Source of the DNA: Strongylocentrotus purpuratus
Lineage: Eukaryota; Echinodermata; Echinoidea; Camarodonta; Strongylocentrotidae
Length of the DNA stretch: 64,000 nucleotides
Direction of reading: 5' to 3'
Assembly (NCBI RefSeq): GCF_000002235.5
Contig: NW_022145605.1
Span: forward strand, 38,387,141 to 38,451,140
The translations under genes were made by a program, and so were the position numbers. A model generated the notes under the pieces. The model was not told where the DNA came from, ran no database searches, and saw only the letters and a list, made by a program, of their open reading frames with translations. Position 1 is the stretch's first letter, and every line of letters starts with the position of its first letter. Below, piece after piece: positions 59,470 through 63,518 of the stretch.

Positions 59470-62400
59470 TATGGTGTTGTCTTCTGTTCTAGGAAACTTC
59501 GTGATCGGAAACCCAACCAGATCATTCTGTCCCTCTCCAGTTCCCTGCTCTGTCTCTACATCGTCTTCCTGGTCATGATATCTGTTGACACAGAACGAGG
59601 TGTGGAAGAAATTCCTCCTCTGCCTTGCAGTATTCTAGCTGGCTTCCTCCACTATTTTACCCTGTCATCTCTATTCTGGATAGGCGTCGAGGGCTACAAC
59701 ATGCATATTCTCTTCGTTCGAGTTCTCAATACGTATCTACCCCAATTTATGAGGAAGGCTTCACTAGTTGCATGGGGTGAGCCACCATCCATTAATTATC
59801 TGATTTTTGACTGTAGATTGGAAGCCTTTTTGCCGAAATGTGTTACCAGCATGATCGAGAAGGCTTCCGAAAAAATCACCTGTTGAAAAGTGTGTACATT
59901 ACAATGACGTGTACATGCTGAACTGAACAAGATTTCTAAAGGATATACAATAGGATATTGAAACTTTCCTTGAGTGGATTTCTCGAAAGTCTTTAGGATC
60001 GTGCTCAGCAAGTAGAGTTTGCTTTACAGCCTAATTTAAAGAGATTTTGATATTTGTTTTCAATATGTGCAATATGTGTCGAATAAAACCTAGAATTATC
60101 ACCGGCCACAAGTCTAGTTTATCCTTCGTTATTTCTTGTAAGAATTGATGGTGATGATGATAATCATCACCATAATGCTAATGACGATAATGATGATAAT
60201 GATAATATAGTAACCATTTTTTTCTTCTTGTATTTAGGAGTCCCTATGGTGATTGTTGAAATCACCGTAGGAGCAGCGAGGCAGTACTACGCGCAGACAG
60301 ATTTGTAAGTTTTATCTCTAATCCAAGAATGTAAATGATAAATCAATCAGGAACAGTATGAAACAAACATTCACGCTCCTTTTGCTCTCATTTTAATTTA
60401 AGAACATTTTGCACTCACTTTATGGTTAAATATCAGTTTTGTATAACCTCTAAATTACCTCAAAACTGTGTATGCATTACAAACGAGTTTTTTAATTAGC
60501 ATTGGCTGACTTGAAATGTTTTCATTTATTTGATTTATTGAGTTCTGCATTTTTCAAACAATAATAATTGTTTGCCCATATTACATTACAAAATGAAACA
60601 AAAGGCGAAGTTTAAAGAGTATGCCTGCATTACGTGATATTCTTGCTACAATATATGTAACGTGATCATTCTATTTCAGAAATGTCATGAAATAGTATTT
60701 TCAGTCTTTTAAATAACAACACCATCGACCAAAATTGTTAAAGTAGATTCATCAGATTTTACATCCTGGAAATAATAAAATGTGTCTTTTTCAAACGTAA
60801 TTATAATTTGTTGCATTTAAACAATGCAGATAATTTTGTTAATTTATTATTCATGGTATAAATAAGGGAATGAAAGTTGGAATAAGAATAAAACACATAA
60901 GTATCATCGGCAAATAGGATGTATTGTAACAAGTTAGATGTGTTTGAAATATCATCAACATAAATTAAGAATAACAAAGGACCAATAATTGATCCTTGCG
61001 GGACACCACATGAGATTGGTAATAAATTAGATTCGACATATTCATACCATACCGATTGCTTTATGTTTTGTAAATAATTATTAAACCACTGGATACGTAA
61101 TCCTCTTACACCATATTTATGAAGTTTACTTAATATATAATAATCGTATGGTCAAGGATGGCAAATGCCTTGCTACGGTCCATAAATAATCATAATACAT
61201 GATTACGATTAGCAAACGCATTTGACACTCTAACGTACAACTGTGCTGAAGCAAGATCGGTGGAATAGAATTTTCTGAAACTAAACTGTTTTTCGTTAAT
61301 AAATTATGTTGTTTTAGAAAGCCATACAGTCTGTTATACTTCAGTCTTTCTAAAAATCTTCGAGAAACACCACGTAAGAATGAATACTGGACGAAAGTTT
61401 GACACAAATGACCGATTATCTTTTTGAGTATCTTTAGCAATATTTTAAATGACTTCCCGCTATGGGTACGATAGGTATATTATTTTATCGTACTACCCTC
61501 ACTAAATATCCTTATAACTGCACGCAATTTGTTTAAGCATATGTTTATTGCTATCATCTTAACATGGCTCCAAATATGTGACACGTTAACTGTGTTATGC
61601 ATCCCCTCCCCAAAAATCTTAATAGGTTGTTTGAAGTCTAACTTATTCGTTTCATAAAATGGCTGAATATTTTGATGATTTTAATGAATATCCTTCTTTT
61701 TCGTAGTCCGGAGACTGAACTGCAATGGTAACAATATGGTGTAAATGAAACCCAAAACAAATTCAGCATTGAAATAATTCAATCAATGCTATTTTAAGGG
61801 TTATAACAGACATACATTACAGTTTCATCTACATAAATTTCCACTGATGTTTTACGCATGATCTTAATTGGTAGTAGGCAGAATTTATAGTATAGTAATA
61901 ATGTCAAGTATAATGAAGTCAAGTAAATTCAATAGAATAACGGATGGTTGCACTTGTTATTAGGAATATCATGAAGAATATTGGTTTCCGGTTCATAGGA
62001 AATTGATTGGAAAATATCTTCATACTGCAATTCGAATCTTTCATATAAATTTATCATTAATATAATTGATAATTTATTATATCATGAATTGAAATATAAA
62101 TATGTATTTGTCATCGTTGTTGTTTTTGTAGTTGCTTCCTTCGATTCTGGCCTCTCATTGGTGGTCTCCTGATTCCAGTTGGTTTCATCATGATCTTCAA
62201 CATCATCATCTTCATTCGTGTCATTATACGACTGAACACAATCGTCAAAGTAAGACAACTTGATAAGACGGAGAAGCGCCAGCGCCTTCGACGTTTCCAG
62301 AATGCGGTGTGTATCCTGATCCTGACGGGCCTAACGTGGTCTCTGGGCTACCTGAGCATCATCCAACCGGCCAGTGAGGTCATCCAGAGAGTCTTCACTA

Positions 62401-62720
62401 TCCTCAACACTCTGCAGGGGTACTTCATCTTCATGTTGTACTGCGTGCGCCAGCCTCAGGTTCGCAGGATATGGCGCTCACAATTCAGTTGCTGTTTGTC
62501 GAAGTCTTTTGCGGCGTCCGGCGGCTTCACTTCAAGCTCTGGCCAAACTAATTCTACTAACAGGAACAGCCCGGCCATGCTCAAGGGACATAGAGGCAAC
62601 CGAAATGCGATTCTGATGTCTAACTTTGATTCCAGTGGGTTCCAACCGGATACAATAATGCGTTCCCAACCTGAGAGACTGCCTAGAGCTGCCTACCAAA
62701 ACGATGGTGCCGAGTGGTGA
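23949..62720 (+). CDS. adhesion GPCR: Reeler-mucin-Sushi2-EGF3-Ig-SEA-GAIN/GPS-7TM (24 exons)
   Basis: Twenty-four exons with matching phases give 4359 coding nt (1452 residues) once the 156-bp MITE insertion in exon 10 is discounted. Approximate residues: signal peptide 1-23, Reeler 24-168, Thr-rich stalk 169-273, Sushi 274-338 and 339-403, EGFs 404-536, Ig 537-621, SEA-like 622-731, Cys-rich 732-811, GAIN 812-1051, GPS 1052-1098, seven transmembrane helices 1105-1360 and a tail ending in GAEW. The GPS keeps C..W..GC..C.CNHLTNFGILM, so autoproteolysis between Leu and Thr and a tethered agonist are expected. As it stands the MITE brings a TAG in exon 10, so full-length protein needs skipping of that exon (it is 1-1 symmetric), splicing out of the insert, or an uninserted allele. 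Surface recognition receptor; ligand unknown. Confidence 0.88.
24461..25430. mobile_element. 970-bp foldback element with TA target duplication
   Basis: It begins TA-AAGGCCCGGTTACACAGAG and ends with the inverse CTCTGTGTGACCGGGCCTT-TA. The inverted ends extend inward about 300 bp with few mismatches (cggccag, gtgcgttgt, tcgtcgagcgcgc, ccaaaggcacgc, ctgtatac). A third copy of the terminal sequence starts at about 24775 (agggccggtcacacag), pointing to nesting or internal duplication. GC-rich compared with its surroundings. It is absent from the left arm. The 'ORFs' at 24441-24905 and 24783-25403 are products of this repeat. Confidence 0.88.
25431..25731 (+). mobile_element. 3' end fragment of a LINE
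   Basis: Reads like the C-terminus of a CR1-type reverse transcriptase (LWN..LP.....SVDQFKKLLKSHLF), followed by a gcgctttgtaa..gcgctatatcaaat 3' UTR and a (GGATT)n tail. It abuts the foldback element. The match to the left arm resumes at 25732 (gtgcagagatcagacca). Confidence 0.75.
28067..28304 (+). CDS. aGPCR exon 2: core of Reeler domain
   Basis: 238 nt, acceptor tgttcag, donor gtaagt. Encodes VTISRNINTPALKGILLQ..WSLEGTTGFQTLACNG..PPDVNGDDIYV. Same phase and length as the paralogous exon in the left arm. Confidence 0.92.
28305..29993. other. aGPCR intron 2; nothing else recognised
   Basis: AT-rich sequence. Parts match the left-arm intron, for example 28550-28750 with 9600-9780. The ORFs present are not conserved between arms. 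Confidence 0.6.
29994..30055 (+). CDS. aGPCR exon 3: end of Reeler domain
   Basis: 62 nt, acceptor gcactattag, donor gtaagt. Encodes ATFVQTFPVFWVAERTSNIQ, ending in phase 1. The last exon shared with the minus-strand paralogue. Confidence 0.88.
30930..31720. repeat. older repeat R, copy 2, split by a TTAA element
   Basis: The pieces 30930-31060 and 31563-31720 match 19310-19362 plus 22199-22440. Here the CR1-like LINE is absent (empty site near 30975) but a 502-bp TTAA-flanked element is present. Confidence 0.85.
31061..31562. mobile_element. 502-bp piggyBac-type MITE with TTAA duplication
   Basis: TTAA (31057-31060) precedes AGGTAATACAAAGTTTTGG. The inverse CCAAAACTTTGTAATACCT precedes TTAA (31563-31566). 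The homologous repeat at about 22272 lacks the element and carries a single TTAA, a clean empty site. TTAA duplication is the hallmark of piggyBac transposition. No transposase is encoded. A diverged copy lies at 42907-43352. Confidence 0.9.
32090..32161 (+). CDS. aGPCR exon 4: Thr-rich stalk unit 1
   Basis: 72 nt, phase 1-1, acceptor tttcctcag, donor gttagg (weak). Encodes STPVTKPETTLEPTTGTTPG, a mucin-like O-glycosylation stalk. Confidence 0.8.
32400..32474 (+). CDS. aGPCR exon 5: Thr-rich stalk unit 2
   Basis: 75 nt, phase 1-1, acceptor tttccacag, donor gtaatg. Encodes TTPVIIPETTPETTTGSSTP. One codon longer than unit 1. Confidence 0.82.
32725..32796 (+). CDS. aGPCR exon 6: Thr-rich stalk unit 3
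   Basis: 72 nt, phase 1-1, acceptor tttcctcag, donor gtaacg. Encodes TTPVTIPETKPETTRGTTPG. Confidence 0.82.
33038..33133 (+). CDS. aGPCR exon 7: Thr-rich stalk unit 4
   Basis: 96 nt, phase 1-1, acceptor tttcctcag, donor gtaagg. Encodes TTPVTKPDSTPETTTITTSG followed by TSPGTTPQSTP. The longest unit. Confidence 0.82.
33451..33645 (+). CDS. aGPCR exon 8: Sushi/CCP module 1
   Basis: 195 nt, phase 1-1, acceptor tttctttcag, donor gtaaga. Six Cys (TCPLP..GNC..TTCTFECPIGYTLSGS..ITCQSDG..PNC). The TCxFxC arrangement is that of selectin-type Sushi repeats, here with Leu in place of the usual Trp. Confidence 0.9.
34016..34282. mobile_element. 267-bp foldback MITE with TA duplication
   Basis: TA then CACCAGTTTACG..., and the inverse CGTAAACTGGTG then TA. 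Long internal arms (atttatgcgtaaattaagat, ttgcgcccatgcaaat) are inverted at about 34140-34195. It lies in the intron between the two Sushi exons. Confidence 0.88.
34422..34616 (+). CDS. aGPCR exon 9: Sushi/CCP module 2
   Basis: 195 nt, phase 1-1, the same length as exon 8. Six Cys (MCIIP..TQCG..TSCMYGCQHGYELIGS..ITCQSSG..PTC). The acceptor is cttggcag. The donor is GC (gaag|gcatgt), a minor but known GC-AG intron type, chosen because it keeps length and phase. Confidence 0.85.
34617..36157. other. aGPCR intron 9, repeat-filled
   Basis: AT-rich sequence, then a GA-rich tract (35165-35400) and tandem 'gacctgccaatgtcac' units (35440-35830). No coding exon is supported. Confidence 0.65.
35440..35830 (+). 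repeat. tandem GC-rich units with 'gacctgccaatgtcac'
   Basis: About 200-bp units are repeated: acttattgacctgccaatgt..gctcatctgaccgtaatt at 35485-35555, part again near 35615-35640, and again at 35695-35760. Each unit is followed by ggggctc..ccctggac. A related inverted copy is at 17126-17320. Confidence 0.75.
36158..36577 (+). CDS. aGPCR exon 10: two EGF domains, interrupted by a MITE
   Basis: Acceptor tatatatag, donor gtacag. The first EGF has six Cys (VCQMFAPC..TC..SYSCEC..FTC). The second starts NECTGSPPVC and is interrupted after 36334. It resumes after the repeated agtgtgtg at 36483-36490 with DSNALCSDLSGSYFCTC and GFTGNGTYC. Without the 148-bp insert and one 8-bp copy, the exon is 264 nt, phase 1-1, and the second EGF is a perfect calcium-binding-type module. 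The insert adds 156 nt, so it does not shift frame, but the first codons inside it reach TAG. Skipping the whole exon would keep frame and lose two EGFs. Confidence 0.85.
36335..36482 (+). mobile_element. 148-bp hAT-like MITE inside a coding exon
   Basis: Inverted ends CAGGCGCGTAGCCA and TGGCTACGCGCCTG are perfect. They are flanked by an exact 8-bp duplication agtgtgtg (36327-36334, 36483-36490). The interior has G- and C-runs that can pair. A second copy with its own different 8-bp duplication is at 58235-58434. An 8-bp duplication fits hAT-class transposases. The perfect ends and duplication suggest a recent insertion. Confidence 0.95.
36578..37582. other. aGPCR intron 10; nothing else recognised
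   Basis: AT-rich sequence with a C-run (36837-36850) and a (TA)n tract (36997-37018). No exon or RNA gene is supported. Confidence 0.6.
37583..37717 (+). CDS. aGPCR exon 11: EGF domain 3
   Basis: 135 nt, phase 1-1, acceptor cacccacag, donor gtaaga. Encodes EPCALSPCLNGGTC..SYVCTCAESYIDVNC, six Cys, then TQVREQ. Confidence 0.88.
37718..38939. other. aGPCR intron 11, 5' part
   Basis: AT-rich intron upstream of the RTE-like LINE. No supported exon. The LINE's 5' boundary may lie somewhat earlier than marked. Confidence 0.5.
38940..42235 (+). mobile_element. RTE-like LINE, several frameshifts
   Basis: Consecutive frames: 38948-39544 (start of endonuclease, NICTYNVRTLRTEESVE, LAETKRQ), about 39545-40181 (GDFNAKIG, NQIDFIL, SDHRMV), 40244-40573 (linker), 40554-41180 (start of RT, NYRPISLLSHLYKIFTKVIQ) and 41119-42216 (DHQKAFDSIEH, RQGDTLSPKIF, catalytic FADDVAL, C-terminal RWRDDLTSYMGTAAW). 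At least four frameshifts make it non-functional. It ends in a gatagatcgatag tail. Domain order and 3' half fit RTE-type elements; the clade is inferred. It sits in the same orientation as the host gene. Confidence 0.93.
42295..42549 (+). CDS. aGPCR exon 12: Ig domain
   Basis: 255 nt, phase 1-1, acceptor catttttag, donor gttagt. Shows VTFSCSFQ, YRWYKDSVPIPG, DQGYYYCTAVGEDG, the two Cys and Trp of an Ig (I-set/C2-like) fold. The acceptor lies only about 60 bp after the LINE end. Confidence 0.9.
42907..43352. mobile_element. diverged copy of the TTAA-type MITE
   Basis: Starts after TTAA (42903-42906) and follows 31061-31562 over most of its length (gtaaagttttggga, tggatgcccctgta, ttaccggtg.tcccggtaaa, cgcgacaacgatca). 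The right end is degraded and lacks a clear TTAA, so this is the older copy. Confidence 0.85.
43490..43730 (+). pseudogene. possible decayed THAP-domain fragment
   Basis: Across shifting frames: MPYRQTFLGKPLGK, QKWAAAVKVQKFLKR, LNPITS, then LYSDHFDEVDYG. The order 'KW.AA....F....... .(S/C).HF...D(F/Y)' resembles a THAP DNA-binding domain, common in P-element-type transposases. The zinc-binding Cys pattern is incomplete, so this is tentative. Confidence 0.3.
44615..44727 (+). CDS. aGPCR exon 13: SEA-like domain, first half
   Basis: 113 nt, phase 1 to 0, acceptor tttccag, donor gtgagt. Encodes YVVMASFLTKTFNNSLLDR then SSYFQQLSEELITF. F-N-N-S-L-x-D and the amphipathic helix are typical of SEA domains. 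Confidence 0.8.
45054..45337 (-). repeat. tRNA-derived SINE
   Basis: On the minus strand the head reads tgtggtcgagtgga (box A) and ggttcgagtcctg (box B) in tRNA spacing. A unique body follows, ending gcgctatataagcactgtaa and an (ATT)n tail. It lies in the intron between the SEA exons. A functional tRNA is ruled out by the poor acceptor stem and the long 3' body. Confidence 0.85.
45469..45685 (+). CDS. aGPCR exon 14: SEA-like domain, second half
   Basis: 217 nt, phase 0 to 1, acceptor tgctttcag, donor gtgaat. Encodes FEATVAVGVNIFSPGSVIAE then FGIYVYDGS. The G-S-V-I-A-E-F strand is the usual SEA signature. No clear G^SVVV-type self-cleavage site beyond SPGSVIA. Confidence 0.82.
45686..46579. 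other. aGPCR intron 14; nothing recognised
   Basis: AT-rich sequence, no supported exon or repeat. Confidence 0.6.
46580..46699 (+). CDS. aGPCR exon 15: Cys-rich module, part 1
   Basis: 120 nt, phase 1-1, acceptor cttgacag, donor gtaagt. Encodes VTCPSGTVVTAYGYVAMFDR and an NST sequon, KKCPDY. Placed between SEA and GAIN, where many aGPCRs carry a hormone-receptor-like motif, but the Cys pattern is not conclusive. Confidence 0.75.
47003..47121 (+). CDS. aGPCR exon 16: Cys-rich module, part 2
   Basis: 119 nt, phase 1 to 0, acceptor tttccacag, donor gttcgt (weak). Encodes AICVGDTIRPCVWLPQMNCG then NLTADELFKIIQE, entering the first GAIN helix. Confidence 0.75.
47228..47492 (+). repeat. tRNA-derived SINE
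   Basis: Box A tggtccagtggg and box B ggagttcgaatccc in tRNA spacing, a body sharing gctaaagcc and gcgctata motifs with the SINEs at 45.1 and 55.4 kb, and an ATT/ATC tail. Confidence 0.8.
47812..51180 (-). mobile_element. complete non-LTR retrotransposon with intact ORF
   Basis: Contains the 982-codon ORF at 48187-51135. It has a roughly 370-bp 3' UTR ending (minus strand) in AATAAATGAACTGAACT, that is a (GAACT)n tail at 47812-47833, plus an A-run near 48120-48136. The 5' boundary is not precisely visible. It lies antisense in the aGPCR intron between the Cys-rich module and the first GAIN exon. Confidence 0.92.
48187..51135 (-). CDS. LINE endonuclease-reverse transcriptase, intact (982 aa)
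   Basis: A single uninterrupted frame. The APE-type endonuclease at about residues 33-250 begins IIHLNCRSLTKNF and contains ALSETWL, RRGGGVGFF, GCVYRPPG, FFGDYNINLL and the catalytic ISDHLPIF. The reverse transcriptase at about 500-800 has NYRPISVLTVFSKIIEKCV, LDMSKAFDTIDH, GVPQGSILGPLLFLIYIND and the catalytic FADDTSIFF. It ends with the KLWSSLPNEIKNSVSLQSFK motif common to CR1/L2/Jockey-group elements. No separate ORF1 was found upstream. All catalytic motifs are present, so recent or current mobility is plausible; clade assignment is left open. Confidence 0.93.
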   Translation of the reverse strand: MMSNNTNIFGESTYFTVGKFNECISAFDCKTNISIIHLNCRSLTKNFDNLSLYLNGFDRQFSIIALSETWLKKSHPNLCQLNNYSFISQERENRRGGGVGFFILNNLNYSIMHNLNINNEYCEAIFLKINENVIIGCVYRPPGQPINDFLNILQNTLQHIPRSMSCYFFGDYNINLLSSEGNLFNNEFIDMFCSFSFYPVIDKPTRITKDSATLIDNMFTNKPDTVRESGILFGDISDHLPIFSVISPSCIFSNSDNVNSFKRVVNDYNIAIFCRHLRDFDWNLRVTNVNDMFKDFVDIFLDIYDKCFPLKKSKNMNNRKNKAWFTKELKKMCKKRQTLYKKFISRRTVIDERIYKSFRNKCTKAIQKTKQRYFQSKFCAVTGNSKATWKEINTVLNRTKIKKNIPSKIVNDNNDISHPREMANEFNKYFISIGPNLQKKLDDPHDTCNKHFSKYLSNPCSSSIFFQPIVESEIISIVDKFKNDTSSGFDHIDVKVVKKVIPFICKPLSQIFNMSMSTGLVPDNLKVAKVIPVFKSGSKECMSNYRPISVLTVFSKIIEKCVFSRISNFLSSNNLLNSTQYGFREGLSTSLAITKFTQDITNSIEIKKTTVGVFLDMSKAFDTIDHNILMHKLYHIGIRGVPHKWIENYLSNRKQYVTINSTDSNMLNVVCGVPQGSILGPLLFLIYINDIQCSSNVLSFIQFADDTSIFFTHKDIPLINTTFNKELQNVYQWLKCNKLIINMSKTNYMVFSNMNYNIDDIRIHMDKSQLLHTNHTKFLGVHIDESMSWKYHLGDVCSKISQVVGILYRLRNLLPEKILLTIYNTLFLPHISYCNINWGGCPKSYSDRVFKLQKKAIRLISKSSYNSHSAPLFHKLNVLSLSDICKLQTGMFMYKCKNRLFPRYITDLFPINASIHSYQTRSSNDFHFPKIRTSYAKSTLFFTGPKLWSSLPNEIKNSVSLQSFKRKLKKHLINSYRNQLQR
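51136..51534. other. intron sequence between LINE 5' side and exon 17
   Basis: AT-rich sequence possibly including the LINE 5' UTR. The 75-codon minus-strand frame here has no recognisable feature. Confidence 0.4.
51535..51681 (+). CDS. aGPCR exon 17: GAIN domain A, helices
   Basis: 147 nt, phase 0-0, acceptor ttcggcag, donor gtgagt. An acidic, amphipathic helical stretch (NAEMIVEEVAEISTMTETIS, LEIVADILEDITEIV), as in GAIN subdomain A. Confidence 0.82.
51682..52842. other. aGPCR intron 17; nothing recognised
   Basis: AT-rich sequence without a supported exon. The reading frames here lack domains. Confidence 0.6.
52843..53025 (+). CDS. aGPCR exon 18: GAIN domain A, continued
   Basis: 183 nt, phase 0-0, acceptor aaaaacag, donor gtaagc. 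Encodes VTESIVDIASNIADLPEEEL and AVVEVIHETLRIVEPNIAAE, helical. Confidence 0.82.
53050..55013 (+). mobile_element. 5'-truncated LINE starting just after a splice donor
   Basis: Reverse-transcriptase homology begins at about 53050 (TILGKIFEKIINNRVIDYLE), only about 25 bp after the exon 18 end. It continues through [37 protein letters not shown] and the catalytic FADDSN to a stop at 53944. A frameshift leads to 53969-54334 with the TKLWNDLPDEIRLKASRLSF motif. A 3' UTR ends in (AAATTC)n at 54990-55013. Endonuclease missing, so a dead copy, sense to the host gene. Confidence 0.92.
55400..55632 (+). repeat. degraded tRNA-derived SINE
   Basis: The box-B-like ggattcgagccccggg remains but box A is lost. 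The body keeps the ccctggctaaagccggagtaa and aagcgcc motifs shared with the other SINEs. Confidence 0.6.
55660..56049 (+). CDS. aGPCR exon 19: GAIN domain B
   Basis: 390 nt, phase 0-0, acceptor gcgtttcag, donor gtgagt. Encodes the beta-rich GAIN-B part: ISQGITVFVSATSDGESI, EAQATLFIPSVLADRF, NSRIIAASINNEAIEDLEE, VMIAFTPINP. The NSRIIAASI..... .L..PVxI.F-like pattern is characteristic of GAIN domains. It has no introns and is noticeably GC-richer than its flanks. Confidence 0.9.
56050..56531. other. intron 19, 5' part
   Basis: AT-rich with a GA-rich microsatellite (56245-56290). No exon. Confidence 0.6.
56532..57383. mobile_element. 852-bp element: TA duplication, dense TTTAAACAAC inverted motifs
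   Basis: Ends TA-CACTGTTAGAA and TTCTAACAGTG-TA. Both halves are packed with direct and inverted copies of gtttaaa/tttaaacaac. The centre (56690-57040) is different: GC-rich, with a short frame at 56824-56955 (MAEHGARRRLGSSRLRRWGL) that looks captured from host DNA rather than transposon-derived. No transposase. Non-autonomous, TA-targeting (Tc1/mariner-like by duplication only). Confidence 0.82.
57517..57657 (+). CDS. aGPCR exon 20: GPS motif and tethered agonist
   Basis: 141 nt, phase 0-0, acceptor tttcaag, donor gtttgt. Encodes NATCVSYDFDNNQWSTRGC.. and ITCECNHLTNFGILM. All four GPS cysteines, the Trp and the H-L-T cleavage triad are present; the first GPS Trp is replaced. The sequence after the cut, TNFGILM, fits an aGPCR tethered agonist. 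Confidence 0.95.
57658..58718. other. aGPCR intron 20
   Basis: Contains the second hAT-like MITE (58235-58434), a C-run (58575-58584) and a short (TA)n tract. No other exon. Confidence 0.65.
58235..58434 (+). mobile_element. second copy of the hAT-like MITE
   Basis: 200 bp, ends CAGGCACGTAGCCAG and GTGGCTTCGTACCTG. Flanked by the 8-bp duplication cagataag (58227-58234, 58435-58442). Longer than the exon copy because of expanded G/C runs, and with slightly decayed ends, so probably older. Confidence 0.93.
58719..58843 (+). CDS. aGPCR exon 21: TM1
   Basis: 125 nt, phase 0 to 2, acceptor aatttacag, donor gtgagt. Encodes DIYGLEGLSPQ then the helix FILEIISYVGCCMSILGLVI. Confidence 0.92.
58844..59492. 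other. aGPCR intron 21; nothing recognised beyond a (TA)n tract
   Basis: AT-rich sequence ending in a (TA)n microsatellite at 59432-59463, about 30 bp before the acceptor. Confidence 0.6.
59493..59776 (+). CDS. aGPCR exon 22: TM2 and TM3
   Basis: 284 nt, phase 2 to 1, acceptor ctgttctag, donor gtgagc. Shows KLRDRKPNQIILSLSSSLL (loop 1 and TM2), the conserved LPCSILAGFLHYF Cys at TM3 and WIGVEGYNMHILFV, the family-B2 W-x-x-x-E-G motif. Confidence 0.95.
59777..60237. other. aGPCR intron 22; nothing recognised
   Basis: AT-rich with a gatgataat microsatellite near 60150-60210. The read-through frame past 59776 is intronic. Confidence 0.6.
60238..60304 (+). CDS. aGPCR exon 23: TM4
   Basis: 67 nt, phase 1 to 2, acceptor tatttag, donor gtaagt. 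Joined to exon 22 it gives the family motif WGVPMVIVEITVGAARQYY. Confidence 0.9.
60770..61480 (-). mobile_element. decayed LINE reverse-transcriptase fragment
   Basis: The minus strand retains GVPQGSI-like (cttgcgggacaccacatgag reversed), GPLLFLIYV, and LFADDT (complement of agtatcatcggcaaat at 60901-60916), with many stops and shifts. It lies in the TM4-TM5 intron, antisense to the host gene. Confidence 0.8.
61481..62131. other. aGPCR intron 23, 3' part; nothing recognised
   Basis: AT-rich intron sequence without exons. Confidence 0.6.
62132..62720 (+). CDS. aGPCR exon 24: TM5-TM7 and cytoplasmic tail
   Basis: 589 nt, acceptor tttttgtag, stop TGA at 62718. Shows the loop-2 Cys (DFCFLRFWPL), TM5 GGLLIPVGFIMIFNIIIF, TM6 VCILILTGLTWSLGYLSII and TM7 FTILNTLQGYFIFMLYCV, all aGPCR signatures. 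The tail is about 80 residues, Ser/Asn/Arg-rich, ending GAEW, with no recognised PDZ ligand. Confidence 0.95.
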
Positions 62721-63271
62721 TTTGAGAACTATTATGCAACTTGATAGATGTTTAAAAGACAGATTGCGTTTGTACATAACTACACAAAAATAATGACGGT
62801 GATTTAAAGACACAAGTAGTAATGGTTTAAAAACAGTAACCCGTGCAGTCTTTCAACTAACAAATAATTATATTTTTCAACTAGCAACATGCAATATATT
62901 CAAAAATGTTAATAATCTCATACATAAAAGGTCAATGAGAACTTTAGAAAGGAATACCAGTTGACCACATTTGCATAGTAAATTCAGCATCTGGCATGTA
63001 TGTTAAATTGCTATTGATGGAATGGAGTCGTTGATTATCAAATTTCCTGTTTTGTTATACATCACTTAAATGTAGTCATAACAAAATTCCCTATTTCATC
63101 TATATTTCCAATATACTTATTTCGACTTAAACGTAAAGGGGTTATCACGTGGGTTGTAGCATAGGTTGTGATAATGAATTTAAATTTTAGTTTAATATGC
63201 CAAAAGTAATTTTGCTTTGTTTATCGTGCCGTACATGGATTGTTTTGAACAGCACGGTTACACAAACATTT

Positions 63272-63370
63272 TGGCCCGGTACAAACCTTCGTCTGAAACG
63301 CGTCGAAACGCGTCATATGACGCACATAAACCTAGGTTTGTCGACAAACCTCCTTTGTGAATTCGGGCCT
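63272..63370. mobile_element. short foldback/MITE-like block
   Basis: Ends ggcccggtacaaaccttcgt and caaacctcctttgtgaattcgggcc are imperfect inverses enclosing cgcgtcgaaacgcgtcatatgacgc. No certain target duplication. Confidence 0.45.
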
Positions 63371-63457
63371 GTTAGATTGAACTTCACCAAATAGCACGAC
63401 ACGCATAGAACATCTATTATATTAGTGCGGAAGAGGTTGATCATCGTGGTAGTATAG

Positions 63458-63518
63458 TAAGAGTAATAGTTGATCTGTTTGCCCTCTTCGTGTGACAACC
63501 GATCAACTATTACTCTTA
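63458..63518. repeat. 18-bp perfect inverted repeat
   Basis: taagagtaatagttgatc (63458-63475) and its exact inverse (63501-63518) with a 25-bp loop, in the presumed 3' UTR. It could be a stem-loop in the transcript or a foldback scar. Confidence 0.9.

Noticed and set aside
59575..59886. Frame continuing past TM3 to 59886
   Set aside because: After 59776 it reads intron; the gtgagc donor and the TM4 exon at 60238 explain the gene better.
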